Shown here: positions 1 to 7,517 of the stretch, piece by piece | Layout of the letters: every line of letters begins with the position of its first letter | Numbering within the stretch: position 1 is the first letter of the stretch | NCBI GenBank assembly: GCA_041655055.1 | Contig: JBBAGE010000009.1 | Coordinates: forward strand, 1-30,560 | Reading direction: 5' to 3' | Source of the DNA: JBBAGE01 sp041655055 | GTDB lineage: Bacteria; Pseudomonadota; Alphaproteobacteria; Rhodobacterales; Rhodobacteraceae | Length of the DNA stretch: 30,560 nucleotides | The notes under the pieces: model-generated | Seen by the model: the letters and a program-made list of their open reading frames with translations, nothing else | Databases searched by the model: none | Told to the model about the DNA's origin: nothing | Program-made: the position numbers and the translations under genes

Positions 1-900
1 CAGCGCCGGGATGTCATCGGGGGCGGCCAGCGCGCCAGTCCGGGGGGTCACGATCTCGTCGAACGCGCCGACGCGGGTGGCCACCACCGGCACGCCGCAG
101 GCCATGGCCTCCAGCGGGGTAAGGCCGAAGCCCTCCCACCGCTGCGGCGCGACGTAAAGATCCAGCGCGCGATACCAGTCGGCGATGGCCGCGACGCTCA
201 CTTCCGGCAGGAACAGGATGCGCTCCGCCAGCCCGGCGGCCGCGACCTCGGCCTTCAGCCCCTCAAGATAGGCGCCATGCCGGCCCACCGCCCGGCCCAT
301 CACCAGCGCGGTGACGTCCGGCCGCGACGGCAGCGCCGCGATCATCGCCCGCACGAAGGCATCGGTGCCCTTCTGCGCGCGGATCCGCCCGTAGCAGCCG
401 ATCAGCACCCCGTCAGGCAGGCCCAGCCGGGCGCGCAATGCAGCGCGGTCGGCGGGCGGGGTGAAGCTTTCGGTATTGATCCCGTGCAGGATCACCCGCG
501 CCGGGCGCTCGAGGTAGCGCGCGGTTCTGGCGGAAGTGGCGATCACCGCATCCATGCGCGAGATCAGCCATCTGGTATAGCCGGTATGCCTCCGCTGGCT
601 GGCCGAGGTAAAAAGCAGCACCAGCGGCAGGCCCAAAACATGGCGCAGCAGCAGGCCCAGCAGCATTTCCGTATTGCGCCGCGCATGCCAGACACGCCAG
701 CGCCCGCGCCCCAGCAGCGCCACCCGCCACAGCGGCAGATGCGGCACGTCATCTGGCAGGCCGGGGCCGGTGGCCACGATCCCGATCCGCCGCGCCTGCA
801 CCGGCACCAGCCGCACGATGGTGGCCGTCACACCCGAAAGGCGGCGTTTGAGATTGGGTGCGATGACGCGGATATCATTGGGCGACGGGGGCTGTGGCAT
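1..900 (-). CDS. Glycosyltransferase family 4, LPS-core (LpcC-like) mannosyltransferase, 3'-truncated by window edge
   Basis: The open frame reads leftward from the ATG at 900 off the window edge, giving 300 codons without a stop. An in-frame TAG lies 9 bases upstream of the ATG, so the start is well bounded. The N-terminus (DIRVIAPNLKRRLSGVTATI) resembles LpcC-type lipopolysaccharide core mannosyltransferases of alphaproteobacteria. The C-terminal half is a GT-B donor-binding domain: GCYGRIRAQKGTD near residues 178-190, and the E-x7-E motif with E256 and E264 in WEGFGLTPLEAMACGVPVVA. It would be a cytosolic, membrane-associated enzyme transferring a nucleotide-activated sugar to a lipid-linked acceptor. 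Family assignment is firm; the LPS-core substrate is inferred from N-terminal resemblance recalled from the family. The last part of the protein is outside the window. Confidence 0.85.
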   Translation of the reverse strand, partial: MPQPPSPNDIRVIAPNLKRRLSGVTATIVRLVPVQARRIGIVATGPGLPDDVPHLPLWRVALLGRGRWRVWHARRNTEMLLGLLLRHVLGLPLVLLFTSASQRRHTGYTRWLISRMDAVIATSARTARYLERPARVILHGINTESFTPPADRAALRARLGLPDGVLIGCYGRIRAQKGTDAFVRAMIAALPSRPDVTALVMGRAVGRHGAYLEGLKAEVAAAGLAERILFLPEVSVAAIADWYRALDLYVAPQRWEGFGLTPLEAMACGVPVVATRVGAFDEIVTPRTGALAAPDDIPAL

Positions 901-969
901 GGGCTGTCTCTAGCCCAAGGGTCGCGCGCTGAAAAGCGCCATGACGCCCCCCAGATCGCGCTTAGCGGC

Positions 970-991
970 AAAGGGGGCCGGTTGGCCCCCT
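970..991 (-). terminator. Hairpin terminator after the VOC dioxygenase gene
   Basis: Read on the minus strand, an 8-bp perfect stem (AGGGGGCC / GGCCCCCT) with loop AACC is followed by TTTG. It sits 24 bases after the VOC dioxygenase stop and about 70 bases before the glycosyltransferase start, so it probably separates the two transcription units. The T tract is short. Confidence 0.5.
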
Positions 992-1014
992 GTCATCGCC
1001 GATACACCGGGCGC

Positions 1015-1872
1015 TCACGCCGCCCGCAGGATAATCGCCGTGCCCCATGGATCATGCAGCACCGATGCGCCACCGCGGGTATCTACCACTGCGCCTGCCT
1101 GTGCGGCGCGCTCAAGGATACCGGCCTCGGCCGTCCCGTCGCGCAGGATGATTTCCACCGATTCCAGCCCCGCCGCACCGGCCGCACGCGCGCCCGCGCG
1201 GCGCGAATTCCAGATATTGCCGGCCAGATGGTGGTGATAGCCGCCACTGCCGAAAAAGCTTGCCCCCGGATAGCGGCTGGCGATGTCAAAGCCCAAAATC
1301 CCGTGGTAAAACCCGTCGGCCTGTGCGGTATCGCCCACTTGCAGATGCACATGGCCGATGATGCCGCCCTTGGGAAAGCCGTCCCAGGTGCCGGGGCTTG
1401 CGGCCAGCAGATCGGGGATATCGAGCGGCTCGGTCGTCATATGGATCTGGCCGTCACCGCCGCGCCAGCGCGACATCGGGCGATCGGCATAGACCTCGAT
1501 CCCGTTGCCTTCGGGGTCGCTAAGGTAAATCGCTTCGCTAACGATATGATCCGAGGCCCCTTCAAGGTGGATATCCGATTTGATCACATGGGCCAGCCAA
1601 CGGCCCAGATCGGCCCGGCTCGGCAGCAAAAAGGCCGTGTGAAACAGCCCCGCATCGCGCGGATCGCGGGCGGCGGCGGCGGGATCGCCCACCAGTTCCA
1701 GCAGGCCCTGCCCGTCATGGCCCAATGTGATCCGCCCATCCGCCGACGCGACAGGTTCCAGCCCCATCACGCGCTGATAAAACCCTGCCACCGCATCCAG
1801 ATCGCGCACGCGCAGGCGCACCCGGCCAATGCGCATCGGCGCGAGAGCATGGTTGAAAAGTTCGTTTGTCAT
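1015..1872 (-). CDS. Two-module VOC-family ring-cleaving dioxygenase (CatE-like)
   Basis: 285 aa with two vicinal-oxygen-chelate modules: residues about 12-135 (IGRVRLRVRDLDAVAGFYQ ... SDPEGNGIEVYADRP) and about 165-283 (GHVHLQVGDTAQADGFYHG ... GGYHHHLAGNIW ... LHDPWGTAIILR). Length and layout match the CatE/YfiE catechol 2,3-dioxygenase type (COG2514). Candidate metal ligands are the His of GHVHL, the His cluster of GYHHH and the Glu of GNGIEVY; the equivalent C-terminal Glu position of module two holds Ile. The ATG at 1872 has an AAAGGTG ribosome site 5 bases upstream. The gene follows a DoxX gene at a gap of about 60 bases, the same pairing as Bacillus catDE. Catechol-type activity is inferred; another VOC activity is possible. 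Confidence 0.8.
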   Translation of the reverse strand: MTNELFNHALAPMRIGRVRLRVRDLDAVAGFYQRVMGLEPVASADGRITLGHDGQGLLELVGDPAAAARDPRDAGLFHTAFLLPSRADLGRWLAHVIKSDIHLEGASDHIVSEAIYLSDPEGNGIEVYADRPMSRWRGGDGQIHMTTEPLDIPDLLAASPGTWDGFPKGGIIGHVHLQVGDTAQADGFYHGILGFDIASRYPGASFFGSGGYHHHLAGNIWNSRRAGARAAGAAGLESVEIILRDGTAEAGILERAAQAGAVVDTRGGASVLHDPWGTAIILRAA

Positions 1873-1931
1873 GATTGCACCTTTGATCTGAATGGGTTAC
1901 GCGGCCGGCGCCCTTGCACCGGCCAGTCGCC

Positions 1932-2366
1932 TTAGCGTTCCGAACGCAGCGCCCAGGCGCCACCGCCCAGCAGGATCTGCACGATCAACGCCACGGCCCA
2001 AAACGCGGGATATTCCCAGCCGCCGCCTTCGTTGGAGAAGAAAAAGCCGGCGCCCCAATGCGGATAGATAGAGCCAACCACGATCGGCAACAGCCCGATC
2101 GAAACCCAGCGCGTCCAGACGCCCAAAATCAACGCCAGCCCGCCCAAAGCTTCGGCAAGGATGACCACATGGGCCAGAAATCCGGGAAAGCCGAGGCTTT
2201 CAAAAAACATCACCGTGCCTGCGGGGGTGAACAGCACGATTTTCATCCAGGCATGGGCGATGAACAAAATGCCCATCGTGACGCGCAGGATGGTTGCGGC
2301 AAGATCGGCGTTGCTGACGCTGGCGATCACGCGCGCAGGCTCAGCGGTGGGGGAAGCATAGGTCAT
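1932..2366 (-). CDS. DoxX-family inner-membrane protein (CatD-like)
   Basis: 144 aa. The DoxX signature is visible: LAATILRVTMGILFIAHAW in the first membrane segment, GFPGFLAHVVILAEALGGLALILG in the middle, and VSIGLLPIVVGSIYP followed by a last hydrophobic segment ending GGAWALRSER. I count about four membrane helices. I chose the ATG at 2366 rather than an in-frame ATG at 2396 because AGGAG lies 9 bases upstream of it. DoxX proteins are poorly understood; in Bacillus, CatD/MhqP homologs are co-induced with ring-cleaving dioxygenases by catechol and quinones. Here the gene sits between a LysR regulator and a CatE-like dioxygenase on one strand, so the same role is likely. Confidence 0.85.
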   Translation of the reverse strand: MTYASPTAEPARVIASVSNADLAATILRVTMGILFIAHAWMKIVLFTPAGTVMFFESLGFPGFLAHVVILAEALGGLALILGVWTRWVSIGLLPIVVGSIYPHWGAGFFFSNEGGGWEYPAFWAVALIVQILLGGGAWALRSER

Positions 2367-2464
2367 GTCTGATATCTCCTGTCGATGCGCAGGCATCGGT
2401 TACGTTTCGATACAGGCAATGTGACACCAGTGCAGCGGAATGATAATCCAGCCATGCGGAAGAT

Positions 2465-2489
2465 GATTGCTGCCGAAATGGAAGCAATC
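2465..2489. promoter_or_regulatory. Candidate LysR-type operator (T-N11-A box)
   Basis: Perfect inverted repeat GATTGC-N13-GCAATC centred at 2477. The T at 2471 and A at 2483 make a symmetric T-N11-A core. It abuts the stop of the LysR gene and lies about 100 bases upstream of the doxX-like start, where a LysR protein would bind to control the doxX-dioxygenase pair. No footprint is known; this is sequence pattern only. Confidence 0.45.
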
Positions 2490-3392
2490 CTACCAGCCGA
2501 TATCCCAAGGCGGCGTGCCGCGATAGCGTTCGGCCAGAAAATCCACCAGCACCCTGACCTTGGCCGCAAGGTGGCGGCTATGCGGGTAAATGGCATAAAC
2601 CCCATAGGGCGCGGGTTCGTGTTCGCGCAGCACCTGGCGCAGCCGGCCCGCGCGCAGCGCATCGCCCGCGACGAAACTGGGCAGGCAAGCAAAACCAAGC
2701 CCCGCTTCGGCCGCCGAAAGGCAGGCTTCGGCATTGGAAAAGCGCAGCCGCCCCTGCACCGGCACGCTGGCGGGCGGATCGCCAAACAGCCAGCGCCCCG
2801 GATCGCGGTAATTGGCATCAAGAATACATTCGCGCCCCACCAGATCCTGCGGCACCTGCGGCACGCCCACCCGATCCAGCCATTCGGGCGCGGCCACGAC
2901 CACCAGCCGCGCATCGCATAATTTGCGGGCAATCATGCTGGAATCCCCCGGTTTTCCCACGCGGATCGCCATGTCAAAGCCTTCGTCCACCAGATTGACA
3001 ACCCGGTCGGTGAAATTCACATCCAGCGCAATATCCGGCCAGCGCAGCGCGAAATCATTCAGCATCGGCGTCAGTTCCAGCCCGCCGAATGTCAGCGGCG
3101 CCGTCAGCCGCAGCCGCCCGCGTGGTTCCTGCGTCACATCCCGCAGCGCCGCATCGAGACTGTCGAATTCCTCTAGCAACGGGCGCAGACGATCGAAATA
3201 GGCCTGCCCGGCCTCGGTCGGGGAAACGGCGCGGGTGGTGCGGTTCAACAGCCGCACACCCAGATGGCTTTCCAGCCGCGAAACCAGCTTTGACGCCTGC
3301 CCCGATGTCGTGCCGATCCGCGCGGCGGCGGCGGTGAAACTGCCGGTCTCCATCACAGCGACAAACATCCTGTCGCAGGCAAGGCGATCCAT
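2490..3392 (-). CDS. LysR-family transcriptional regulator
   Basis: 300 aa from the ATG at 3392 (MDRLACDRMFVAVMETGSF), the usual LysR N-terminus; an upstream in-frame ATG at 3422 would add ten residues of poor fit. The winged helix-turn-helix is residues about 1-60 (FTAAAARIGTTSGQASKLVSRLESHLGVRLLNRT, quoted in part). The effector domain begins near residue 88 (GRLRLTAPLTFG) and is of the CrgA-like periplasmic-fold type. It lies upstream of, and on the same strand as, the doxX and dioxygenase genes, and divergent from an alpha/beta hydrolase with a gap of 101 bases. It probably controls both sides in response to an aromatic or quinone signal (inference). Confidence 0.88.
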   Translation of the reverse strand: MDRLACDRMFVAVMETGSFTAAAARIGTTSGQASKLVSRLESHLGVRLLNRTTRAVSPTEAGQAYFDRLRPLLEEFDSLDAALRDVTQEPRGRLRLTAPLTFGGLELTPMLNDFALRWPDIALDVNFTDRVVNLVDEGFDMAIRVGKPGDSSMIARKLCDARLVVVAAPEWLDRVGVPQVPQDLVGRECILDANYRDPGRWLFGDPPASVPVQGRLRFSNAEACLSAAEAGLGFACLPSFVAGDALRAGRLRQVLREHEPAPYGVYAIYPHSRHLAAKVRVLVDFLAERYRGTPPWDIGW

Positions 3393-3493
3393 GGCTTCCC
3401 CCGCTGGCGTTTTGCCGATCATATCGCAGGGCCAGCCCCGGCGAAACCGTGGTTTTACCTGTAATTCGGGCGCAGGCGGGTTATCATCCGCCC

Positions 3494-4399
3494 ATGTCCG
3501 AACAATTCATCACCCACGGTCCCCTGCGCATCTGGGCATCCGAAGCCGGCAAAGGCCCGCCGGTTTTGCTGATCGCGGGGGCCAATGCGTCGGGATTGAT
3601 GTGGCCCGATGCGTTTGTCGCCATGTTGGCGGCGGCGGGGTATCGCGTCATCCGCTATGATCACCGCGATACGGGCAGGTCCAGCCGGGGCGGGCCACCC
3701 TATGGGATTGCCGATCTGGCAGCGGATGCGGTGGCCGTGCTCGATGGGCTGGGAATCGCGCGGGCGCATGTGGTGGGGCTGTCGCTGGGGGCCACTTTGG
3801 GGCAGGTGCTGGCGCTGGATCATCCGGACCGCCTGCTTAGCCTGACGTTGATGATGGGGGCGGCGCTTGATGTCGATTTTGCCGGCAACTGGGCGCGCGC
3901 CTATGCGGGCGAACCGGCGGCCGGCCCTCTGCCCGGCCCGCGCGCCGAGGTGATTCGCGCCTTTGCCGCGCCGCTTGCCGATCATACGGCCGAGCTTGAC
4001 CGCCGCGTGGCACAATGGCGGCTGCTCAGCCCACCGGGCGCCCCGTTTGACGCCGCCGATTTTCGCGCGCGCGAGGATGCCGAAATCCGCCATGCCGGCG
4101 TGATCCCCGCGCCCACGGCCCATGCCGCTGCCACGCCGATCCCGCTGGAACGCGGGCGCGAGCTGGCGCAAATCCGGCTGCCGGTGCTGGTTATTCAGGC
4201 GATGGACGATCCGCTGAACCCGCCGCCGCATGGACGGCATCTGGCGGATCTGATCCCCGATGCGCACCTGGTTGAAATCACGGGCCTTGGCCATGCATTG
4301 CCGCAAAACCACCTGGCACCGCTGGCCGAAATGCTGACGCAGTTCTGGCATGGCCACGCCGGGCCAAGCCCTGATATATATGCCAATTGGTCGGAGTGA
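3494..4399 (+). CDS. Alpha/beta-fold hydrolase
   Basis: 301 aa from the ATG at 3494 (MSEQFITHGPLRIW); an upstream in-frame start at 3449 adds 15 unlikely residues. The fold is clear: oxyanion-side PPVLLIAGANASG, RYDHRDTGRS, nucleophile elbow GLSLG with the catalytic Ser, VIQAMDDPLNPP with the acid, and ITGLGHALPQ with the catalytic His. It resembles RdmC-like esterases and meta-cleavage-product hydrolases. It is divergent from the LysR gene, so it may process a product of the neighbouring dioxygenase; substrate unknown. The last codons (NWSE and stop) lie inside the 3' end of the tRNA-Pro gene on the opposite strand. Confidence 0.85.
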   Translation: MSEQFITHGPLRIWASEAGKGPPVLLIAGANASGLMWPDAFVAMLAAAGYRVIRYDHRDTGRSSRGGPPYGIADLAADAVAVLDGLGIARAHVVGLSLGATLGQVLALDHPDRLLSLTLMMGAALDVDFAGNWARAYAGEPAAGPLPGPRAEVIRAFAAPLADHTAELDRRVAQWRLLSPPGAPFDAADFRAREDAEIRHAGVIPAPTAHAAATPIPLERGRELAQIRLPVLVIQAMDDPLNPPPHGRHLADLIPDAHLVEITGLGHALPQNHLAPLAEMLTQFWHGHAGPSPDIYANWSE

Positions 4400-4464
4400 G
4401 AGGATTCGAACCTCCGGCCCCTGCCTCCCGAAGACAGTGCTCTACCAGGCTGAGCTACACTCCG
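4388..4464 (-). tRNA. tRNA-Pro (anticodon CGG)
   Basis: The 77-base gene folds as a standard cloverleaf on the minus strand: perfect 7-bp acceptor stem (CGGAGTG / CACTCCG), D arm GCTCAGCCTGGTAGAGC, anticodon arm CTGTC-TTCGGGA-GGCAG with anticodon CGG, and T arm GGAGGTTCGAATCCTC. The discriminator is A at 4391 and the CCA end is encoded (4390-4388). It reads the CCG proline codon, abundant in this GC-rich genome. No integrase or attachment repeat is seen at its 3' end. Confidence 0.95.
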
Positions 4465-4475
4465 ACCGTAGGCGC

Positions 4476-4504
4476 GGATTACAGCCACGCGCGGGGTTTG
4501 ACAA
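4476..4504 (-). promoter_or_regulatory. Sigma-70 type promoter of tRNA-Pro
   Basis: On the minus strand, TTGTCA (4504-4499) and TAATCC (4481-4476) are separated by exactly 17 bases, and the tRNA 5' end follows the -10 by 11 bases. It fits in the 46-base gap after the EamA transporter stop, so the tRNA need not depend on readthrough. Confidence 0.6.
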
Positions 4505-4510
4505 GGCCCC

Positions 4511-5404
4511 TCATGCGGCCAGATCGACGGATTTTACCGCCGGTGTCGGCGTCGGGGCTTTCTTCATCGTTTCGCGGATCAGCGAATAGACCCCCGATGC
4601 AATAATGACCGACGCGCCCAGCACCGTCCAGATCGACAGAATATCGCCAAAGATCACATAGCCGATGATGCTTGCCCAGACGATCTGGGTATATTGCATC
4701 GGCGCCACCAGCGCCGCTTCGCCAAAGCGATACGCATCGATCAACAACAGCCCGCCCACAAAGAACATGAACGCCATAAGCGCCATCAGCCCCATTTCAA
4801 ACGGCGACATCGGCAGATAAACAAAGGGCATGATCGCGCCCATGATCACGAAATTCGCCAAAAGCGGATAAAGCATCAAAAGGATCGGGCGTTCATCCTT
4901 GCCGATCTTGCGCACGATCGTCATGGAAAATGCGCCCAGAAACGCCACCGCCAGCGCCGCCAGATGCCCCAATTGCAACGGCGCGGCCCCCGGTTGCAGC
5001 ACGATCACCACGCCCACCAGCCCGATCACCACCGCAATCCCCCGGTGCAGCCCGACCCGTTCGCCCAGCATCGGCACCGACAGCAGCGTCACGATCAGCG
5101 GCGTCATGAACAACAGCGAATAGGCCTGCGCCAGCGGGATCGTGGTAAACGCATAGAATGCCAGCGCCGTCGCCGCCACCATCGACAACATACGCGCCAG
5201 ATTCCATTTCAGATGCACCGGCCGCAACGTGCCCGGCGTCCCATCGCGCAGCAGCAAAAACAGCACGAGCGGAAAGGAAAACAACGTGGTGAAAAAGATG
5301 AGCTGATAGGTGGAAAAGCTCGCCCCGAGGTATTTGACGATGGCATCATGGCCCGCGTAAATCGCCCAGGTCAAAAGCGCCGAGACAATCGCCCGAATAC
5401 CCAT
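4511..5404 (-). CDS. EamA/DMT-family transporter
   Basis: 297 aa, almost entirely hydrophobic, with ten predicted membrane segments in two five-helix EamA repeats. Repeat one includes the typical KYLGASFSTYQLIFF helix and PLAQAYSLLFMTPLIVTLLS followed by GERVGLHR; repeat two includes FGEAALVAPMQYTQIVWASI and the closing YVIFGDILSIWTVLGASVIIASG. The ATG at 5404 has GGAGG 9 bases upstream. It lies 135 bases downstream of the NTF2-like gene, behind a structured leader, so it may be co-transcribed with or separate from the AraC-aldehyde dehydrogenase operon. It could export or import a small metabolite of that pathway; the substrate cannot be read from the sequence. Confidence 0.88.
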   Translation of the reverse strand: MGIRAIVSALLTWAIYAGHDAIVKYLGASFSTYQLIFFTTLFSFPLVLFLLLRDGTPGTLRPVHLKWNLARMLSMVAATALAFYAFTTIPLAQAYSLLFMTPLIVTLLSVPMLGERVGLHRGIAVVIGLVGVVIVLQPGAAPLQLGHLAALAVAFLGAFSMTIVRKIGKDERPILLMLYPLLANFVIMGAIMPFVYLPMSPFEMGLMALMAFMFFVGGLLLIDAYRFGEAALVAPMQYTQIVWASIIGYVIFGDILSIWTVLGASVIIASGVYSLIRETMKKAPTPTPAVKSVDLAA

Positions 5405-5416
5405 CCCTTGTTTCCT

Positions 5417-5454
5417 CCCCGGAACTTTTACATGACGTGATCATGTTTCCGGGG
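5417..5454 (-). promoter_or_regulatory. Nested inverted repeat / hairpin leader before the EamA transporter
   Basis: The outer arms CCCCGGAA (5417-5424) and TTCCGGGG (5447-5454) are perfectly complementary. So are the inner arms ACATGA (5430-5435) and TCATGT (5441-5446), with a 5-base loop and a 5-base one-sided bulge. On the minus strand the 3' arm runs directly into the GGAGG ribosome site for the gene starting at 5404. It could be a protein operator or an RNA hairpin affecting translation. Confidence 0.4.
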
Positions 5455-5539
5455 GCCGGGCAAGAAATTTCGCATGCGCCACCGGGCGGCGCGAAACGGC
5501 GCGCCGCCGGCCGATTTGTGCACGCCCTGTGGCCGGGTC

Positions 5540-6007
5540 TTAGCCCGGGGCGCGTTCCAGCGCCCCGGCATAGTCTTCGGCCTTGACGAAATAGAGAAAT
5601 TTCAGCCGTCGCGCCGCAATCTGCCACTTCCCATCCACACGCGCATAGCTGTCGTGATAGCGGATGGCCGCGATGCGATGCCCGCCCAGATGCGATGTTT
5701 CCGCGTGGCACAGCACCATTCCCGTCGCCCGATCGGCGTCGCTATCGTCGAATGTGACAAAGCTGTCGTGGTTCACGTGAAACGACGGTCCGGCACCGCC
5801 CAGCTTTTCCATCATCGAGGCACGAATCGCCTCGCGCCCGTGCAAAAGATCCGTATCGCCATGCCGGCCATAGGTGGCGTCATGCGCAAAACACGCGGCC
5901 AGCCGGTCAAAATCATGATCGTCAATCGCGACCGAATAGGTGCCGATCAGGGCGCGGATCTGTTCGCGGTCCTCTAGCCGGCGCAGGCGGGTTTCAAGTT
6001 CTGTCAT
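5540..6007 (-). CDS. SnoaL/NTF2-like protein (paralog 1)
   Basis: 155 aa with the NTF2-like (SnoaL_4) cone-shaped alpha+beta fold: N-terminal helix LRRLEDREQIRALIGTYSVA, IDDHDFDRLAACFAHDATY, then strands around FHVNHDSFVTFDD and YHDSYARVDGKWQIAARRL. Members include small-molecule isomerases, dehydratases and ring-hydroxylating dioxygenase beta subunits; no single catalytic set can be assigned. It is clearly related to the second NTF2-like protein at 9851-10399 (shared IDD near residue 28, F-x2-DA, H-x2-HD, YFV/YYV-x2-ADY-xG-x-L). The start lies 9 bases after the aldehyde dehydrogenase stop, implying one operon. Confidence 0.82.
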   Translation of the reverse strand: MTELETRLRRLEDREQIRALIGTYSVAIDDHDFDRLAACFAHDATYGRHGDTDLLHGREAIRASMMEKLGGAGPSFHVNHDSFVTFDDSDADRATGMVLCHAETSHLGGHRIAAIRYHDSYARVDGKWQIAARRLKFLYFVKAEDYAGALERAPG

Positions 6008-6016
6008 GTCAGCCCC

Positions 6017-7498
6017 TTAGATTGCGTTGATTGCCACATTCTTGATGCGGATGAATTCCTGCAGCCCGTCGCGCCCGCCTTCGCGGCCATAGCCCGACAT
6101 GCCGATGCCGCCAAAAGGCGCATTTTCGCGCGCCGTGGGTGCGCCGTTGACCTGCACCGAACCGGCGTGCAACTGACTGGCCATCTGCAAGGTGCGGTTC
6201 AGGTTCTGGCTGTGGATATAGGCACCAAGCCCAAAGGGGGTGCCATTCGCGATGGCCACAGCCTCATCCGCGGTGCGAAAGGTCATGATCGACAGCACCG
6301 GGCCGAAACATTCCTGCTGGCCAAGCTGGCTGGCGGGTTTCACATCCTTGAACACAGTGGGTTCAATATAAAACCCGTCGGGATGGGCCGCGGGGCGCGC
6401 ACCGCCCAGCACCAGTTCGCCGTCCCCGTCGGCCTTGGCGCGGGTAATCGTGGCCAACAGGCGTTCTTGGGCCGATTGCGTGGCGACGGGGCCAAGCTCG
6501 GTCGCATCATCCATCGGATCACCCACGCGCAGGGACCGGATTTCCGCGACCACGGCTTCGGCGAATGTGTCGGCGATGCTTTCCTCGACCAGCAGGCGGG
6601 TGGGCAGCACGCAGCCCTGCCCCGATAAAAACAGCGGTTGGCGGGCGGAATGGCGCACGGCCACCGCCATATCGGCATCGGCAAACACGATATTGGCCGA
6701 TTTGCCGCCCAACTCATAAATCGCCGGTTTCAACTGCGGGGCAATGGCCGCGGCAATACGCTGCGCGGTGACGGTGCCGCCGGTAAAGGCGATTTTTGCC
6801 ACGTCGCGATGGGTTACAAGGGCCTCGCCCGCCTCGGCCCCGCCGGTCACAAGGTTGACCACGCCGGGGGGAATGCCCGCTTCCTCGACCGCTTGCATGA
6901 ACAATGACGGCGTGAACGGGCTGATTTCCGGCGGCTTGATCACAACGGTATTGCCGGTGGCCAGCGCCGGGCCGATTTTCATCGCCAGCCCCATCAGCGG
7001 GCCGTTCCAGGTCATGATCATGCCGATCACGCCATAGGGTTCGGGCAAGGTATAATCGAGCACGCTATCATCTTGGAACGATGACACCACCCGCCCTTCG
7101 AGCTTGTCGGCCCAGCCGGCGGCATATTTCGTCCAGGCGATGAATTTGTCGGGAATCGCGCGCACCATGGCAATCGGCGTGCCGATTTCCATCGCGCCGA
7201 CCCAGGCATACAATTCGCGGTCGCGATCGATGATATCGGCCAGCTTGAACAACAGATCGCGGCGCATGGCAGGCCGGGTGGCGCGCCAGCCGGGCAGCGC
7301 AGCGCGGGCGGCGGCCACGGCCATATCCACCTCGGCCCGGCCAGCGACAGGCAGTTCTGCCTGCACCTTGCCGGTGGCGGGGTTTACATGGGGCATCATC
7401 CCCAGGCTGGCCGAGTGCAAAACCTTGTCACCCGCCACCAGAACCGGGCGGGGCAGAACAAAGGCATCGTGGTGAACAGTCATGGAAATATCCGTCAT
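6017..7498 (-). CDS. NAD(P)-dependent aldehyde dehydrogenase
   Basis: 493 aa from the ATG at 7498 (an ATG at 7483 is an equally plausible start). The ALDH superfamily landmarks are complete: WNGPLMGLAMKIGPALATGN, the cofactor loop IKPPEISPFT, FTGGTVTAQ, the general base Glu262 in YELGGKSANIVFAD, the nucleophile Cys296 in SGQGCVLPTRL, and ECFGPVLSI near the C-terminus. It would oxidise an aldehyde to the acid in the cytosol. It starts 19 bases after the AraC regulator stop and runs into the NTF2-like gene, so all three are likely one operon. The natural partner is the GMC oxidoreductase on the divergent arm, which would supply the aldehyde (inference). Confidence 0.92.
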   Translation of the reverse strand: MTDISMTVHHDAFVLPRPVLVAGDKVLHSASLGMMPHVNPATGKVQAELPVAGRAEVDMAVAAARAALPGWRATRPAMRRDLLFKLADIIDRDRELYAWVGAMEIGTPIAMVRAIPDKFIAWTKYAAGWADKLEGRVVSSFQDDSVLDYTLPEPYGVIGMIMTWNGPLMGLAMKIGPALATGNTVVIKPPEISPFTPSLFMQAVEEAGIPPGVVNLVTGGAEAGEALVTHRDVAKIAFTGGTVTAQRIAAAIAPQLKPAIYELGGKSANIVFADADMAVAVRHSARQPLFLSGQGCVLPTRLLVEESIADTFAEAVVAEIRSLRVGDPMDDATELGPVATQSAQERLLATITRAKADGDGELVLGGARPAAHPDGFYIEPTVFKDVKPASQLGQQECFGPVLSIMTFRTADEAVAIANGTPFGLGAYIHSQNLNRTLQMASQLHAGSVQVNGAPTARENAPFGGIGMSGYGREGGRDGLQEFIRIKNVAINAI

Positions 7499-7517
7499 TG
7501 GTGTGGATCGCGCCGGA

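Noticed and set aside
277..1935. A 552-codon plus-strand open frame across the glycosyltransferase and VOC genes
   Set aside because: It is antisense to two well-supported genes; its composition (Arg, His, Gln, Pro rich with no domain) is typical of a GC-rich shadow frame.
4388..4510. Possible integration site for a genomic island at tRNA-Pro
   Set aside because: No integrase, no duplicated tRNA 3' end and no shift in base composition was found on either side.
4387..4605. Plus-strand ORF beginning VGVRGFEPPAPASRRQCSTR
   Set aside because: This is the well-known spurious translation of the antisense strand of a tRNA gene; the real feature is tRNA-Pro.
5485..5508. GC hairpin GGCGGCGCG / CGCGCCGCC between the NTF2-like and EamA genes
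   Set aside because: The stem is perfect but no T tract follows on either strand, so I did not call it a terminator.
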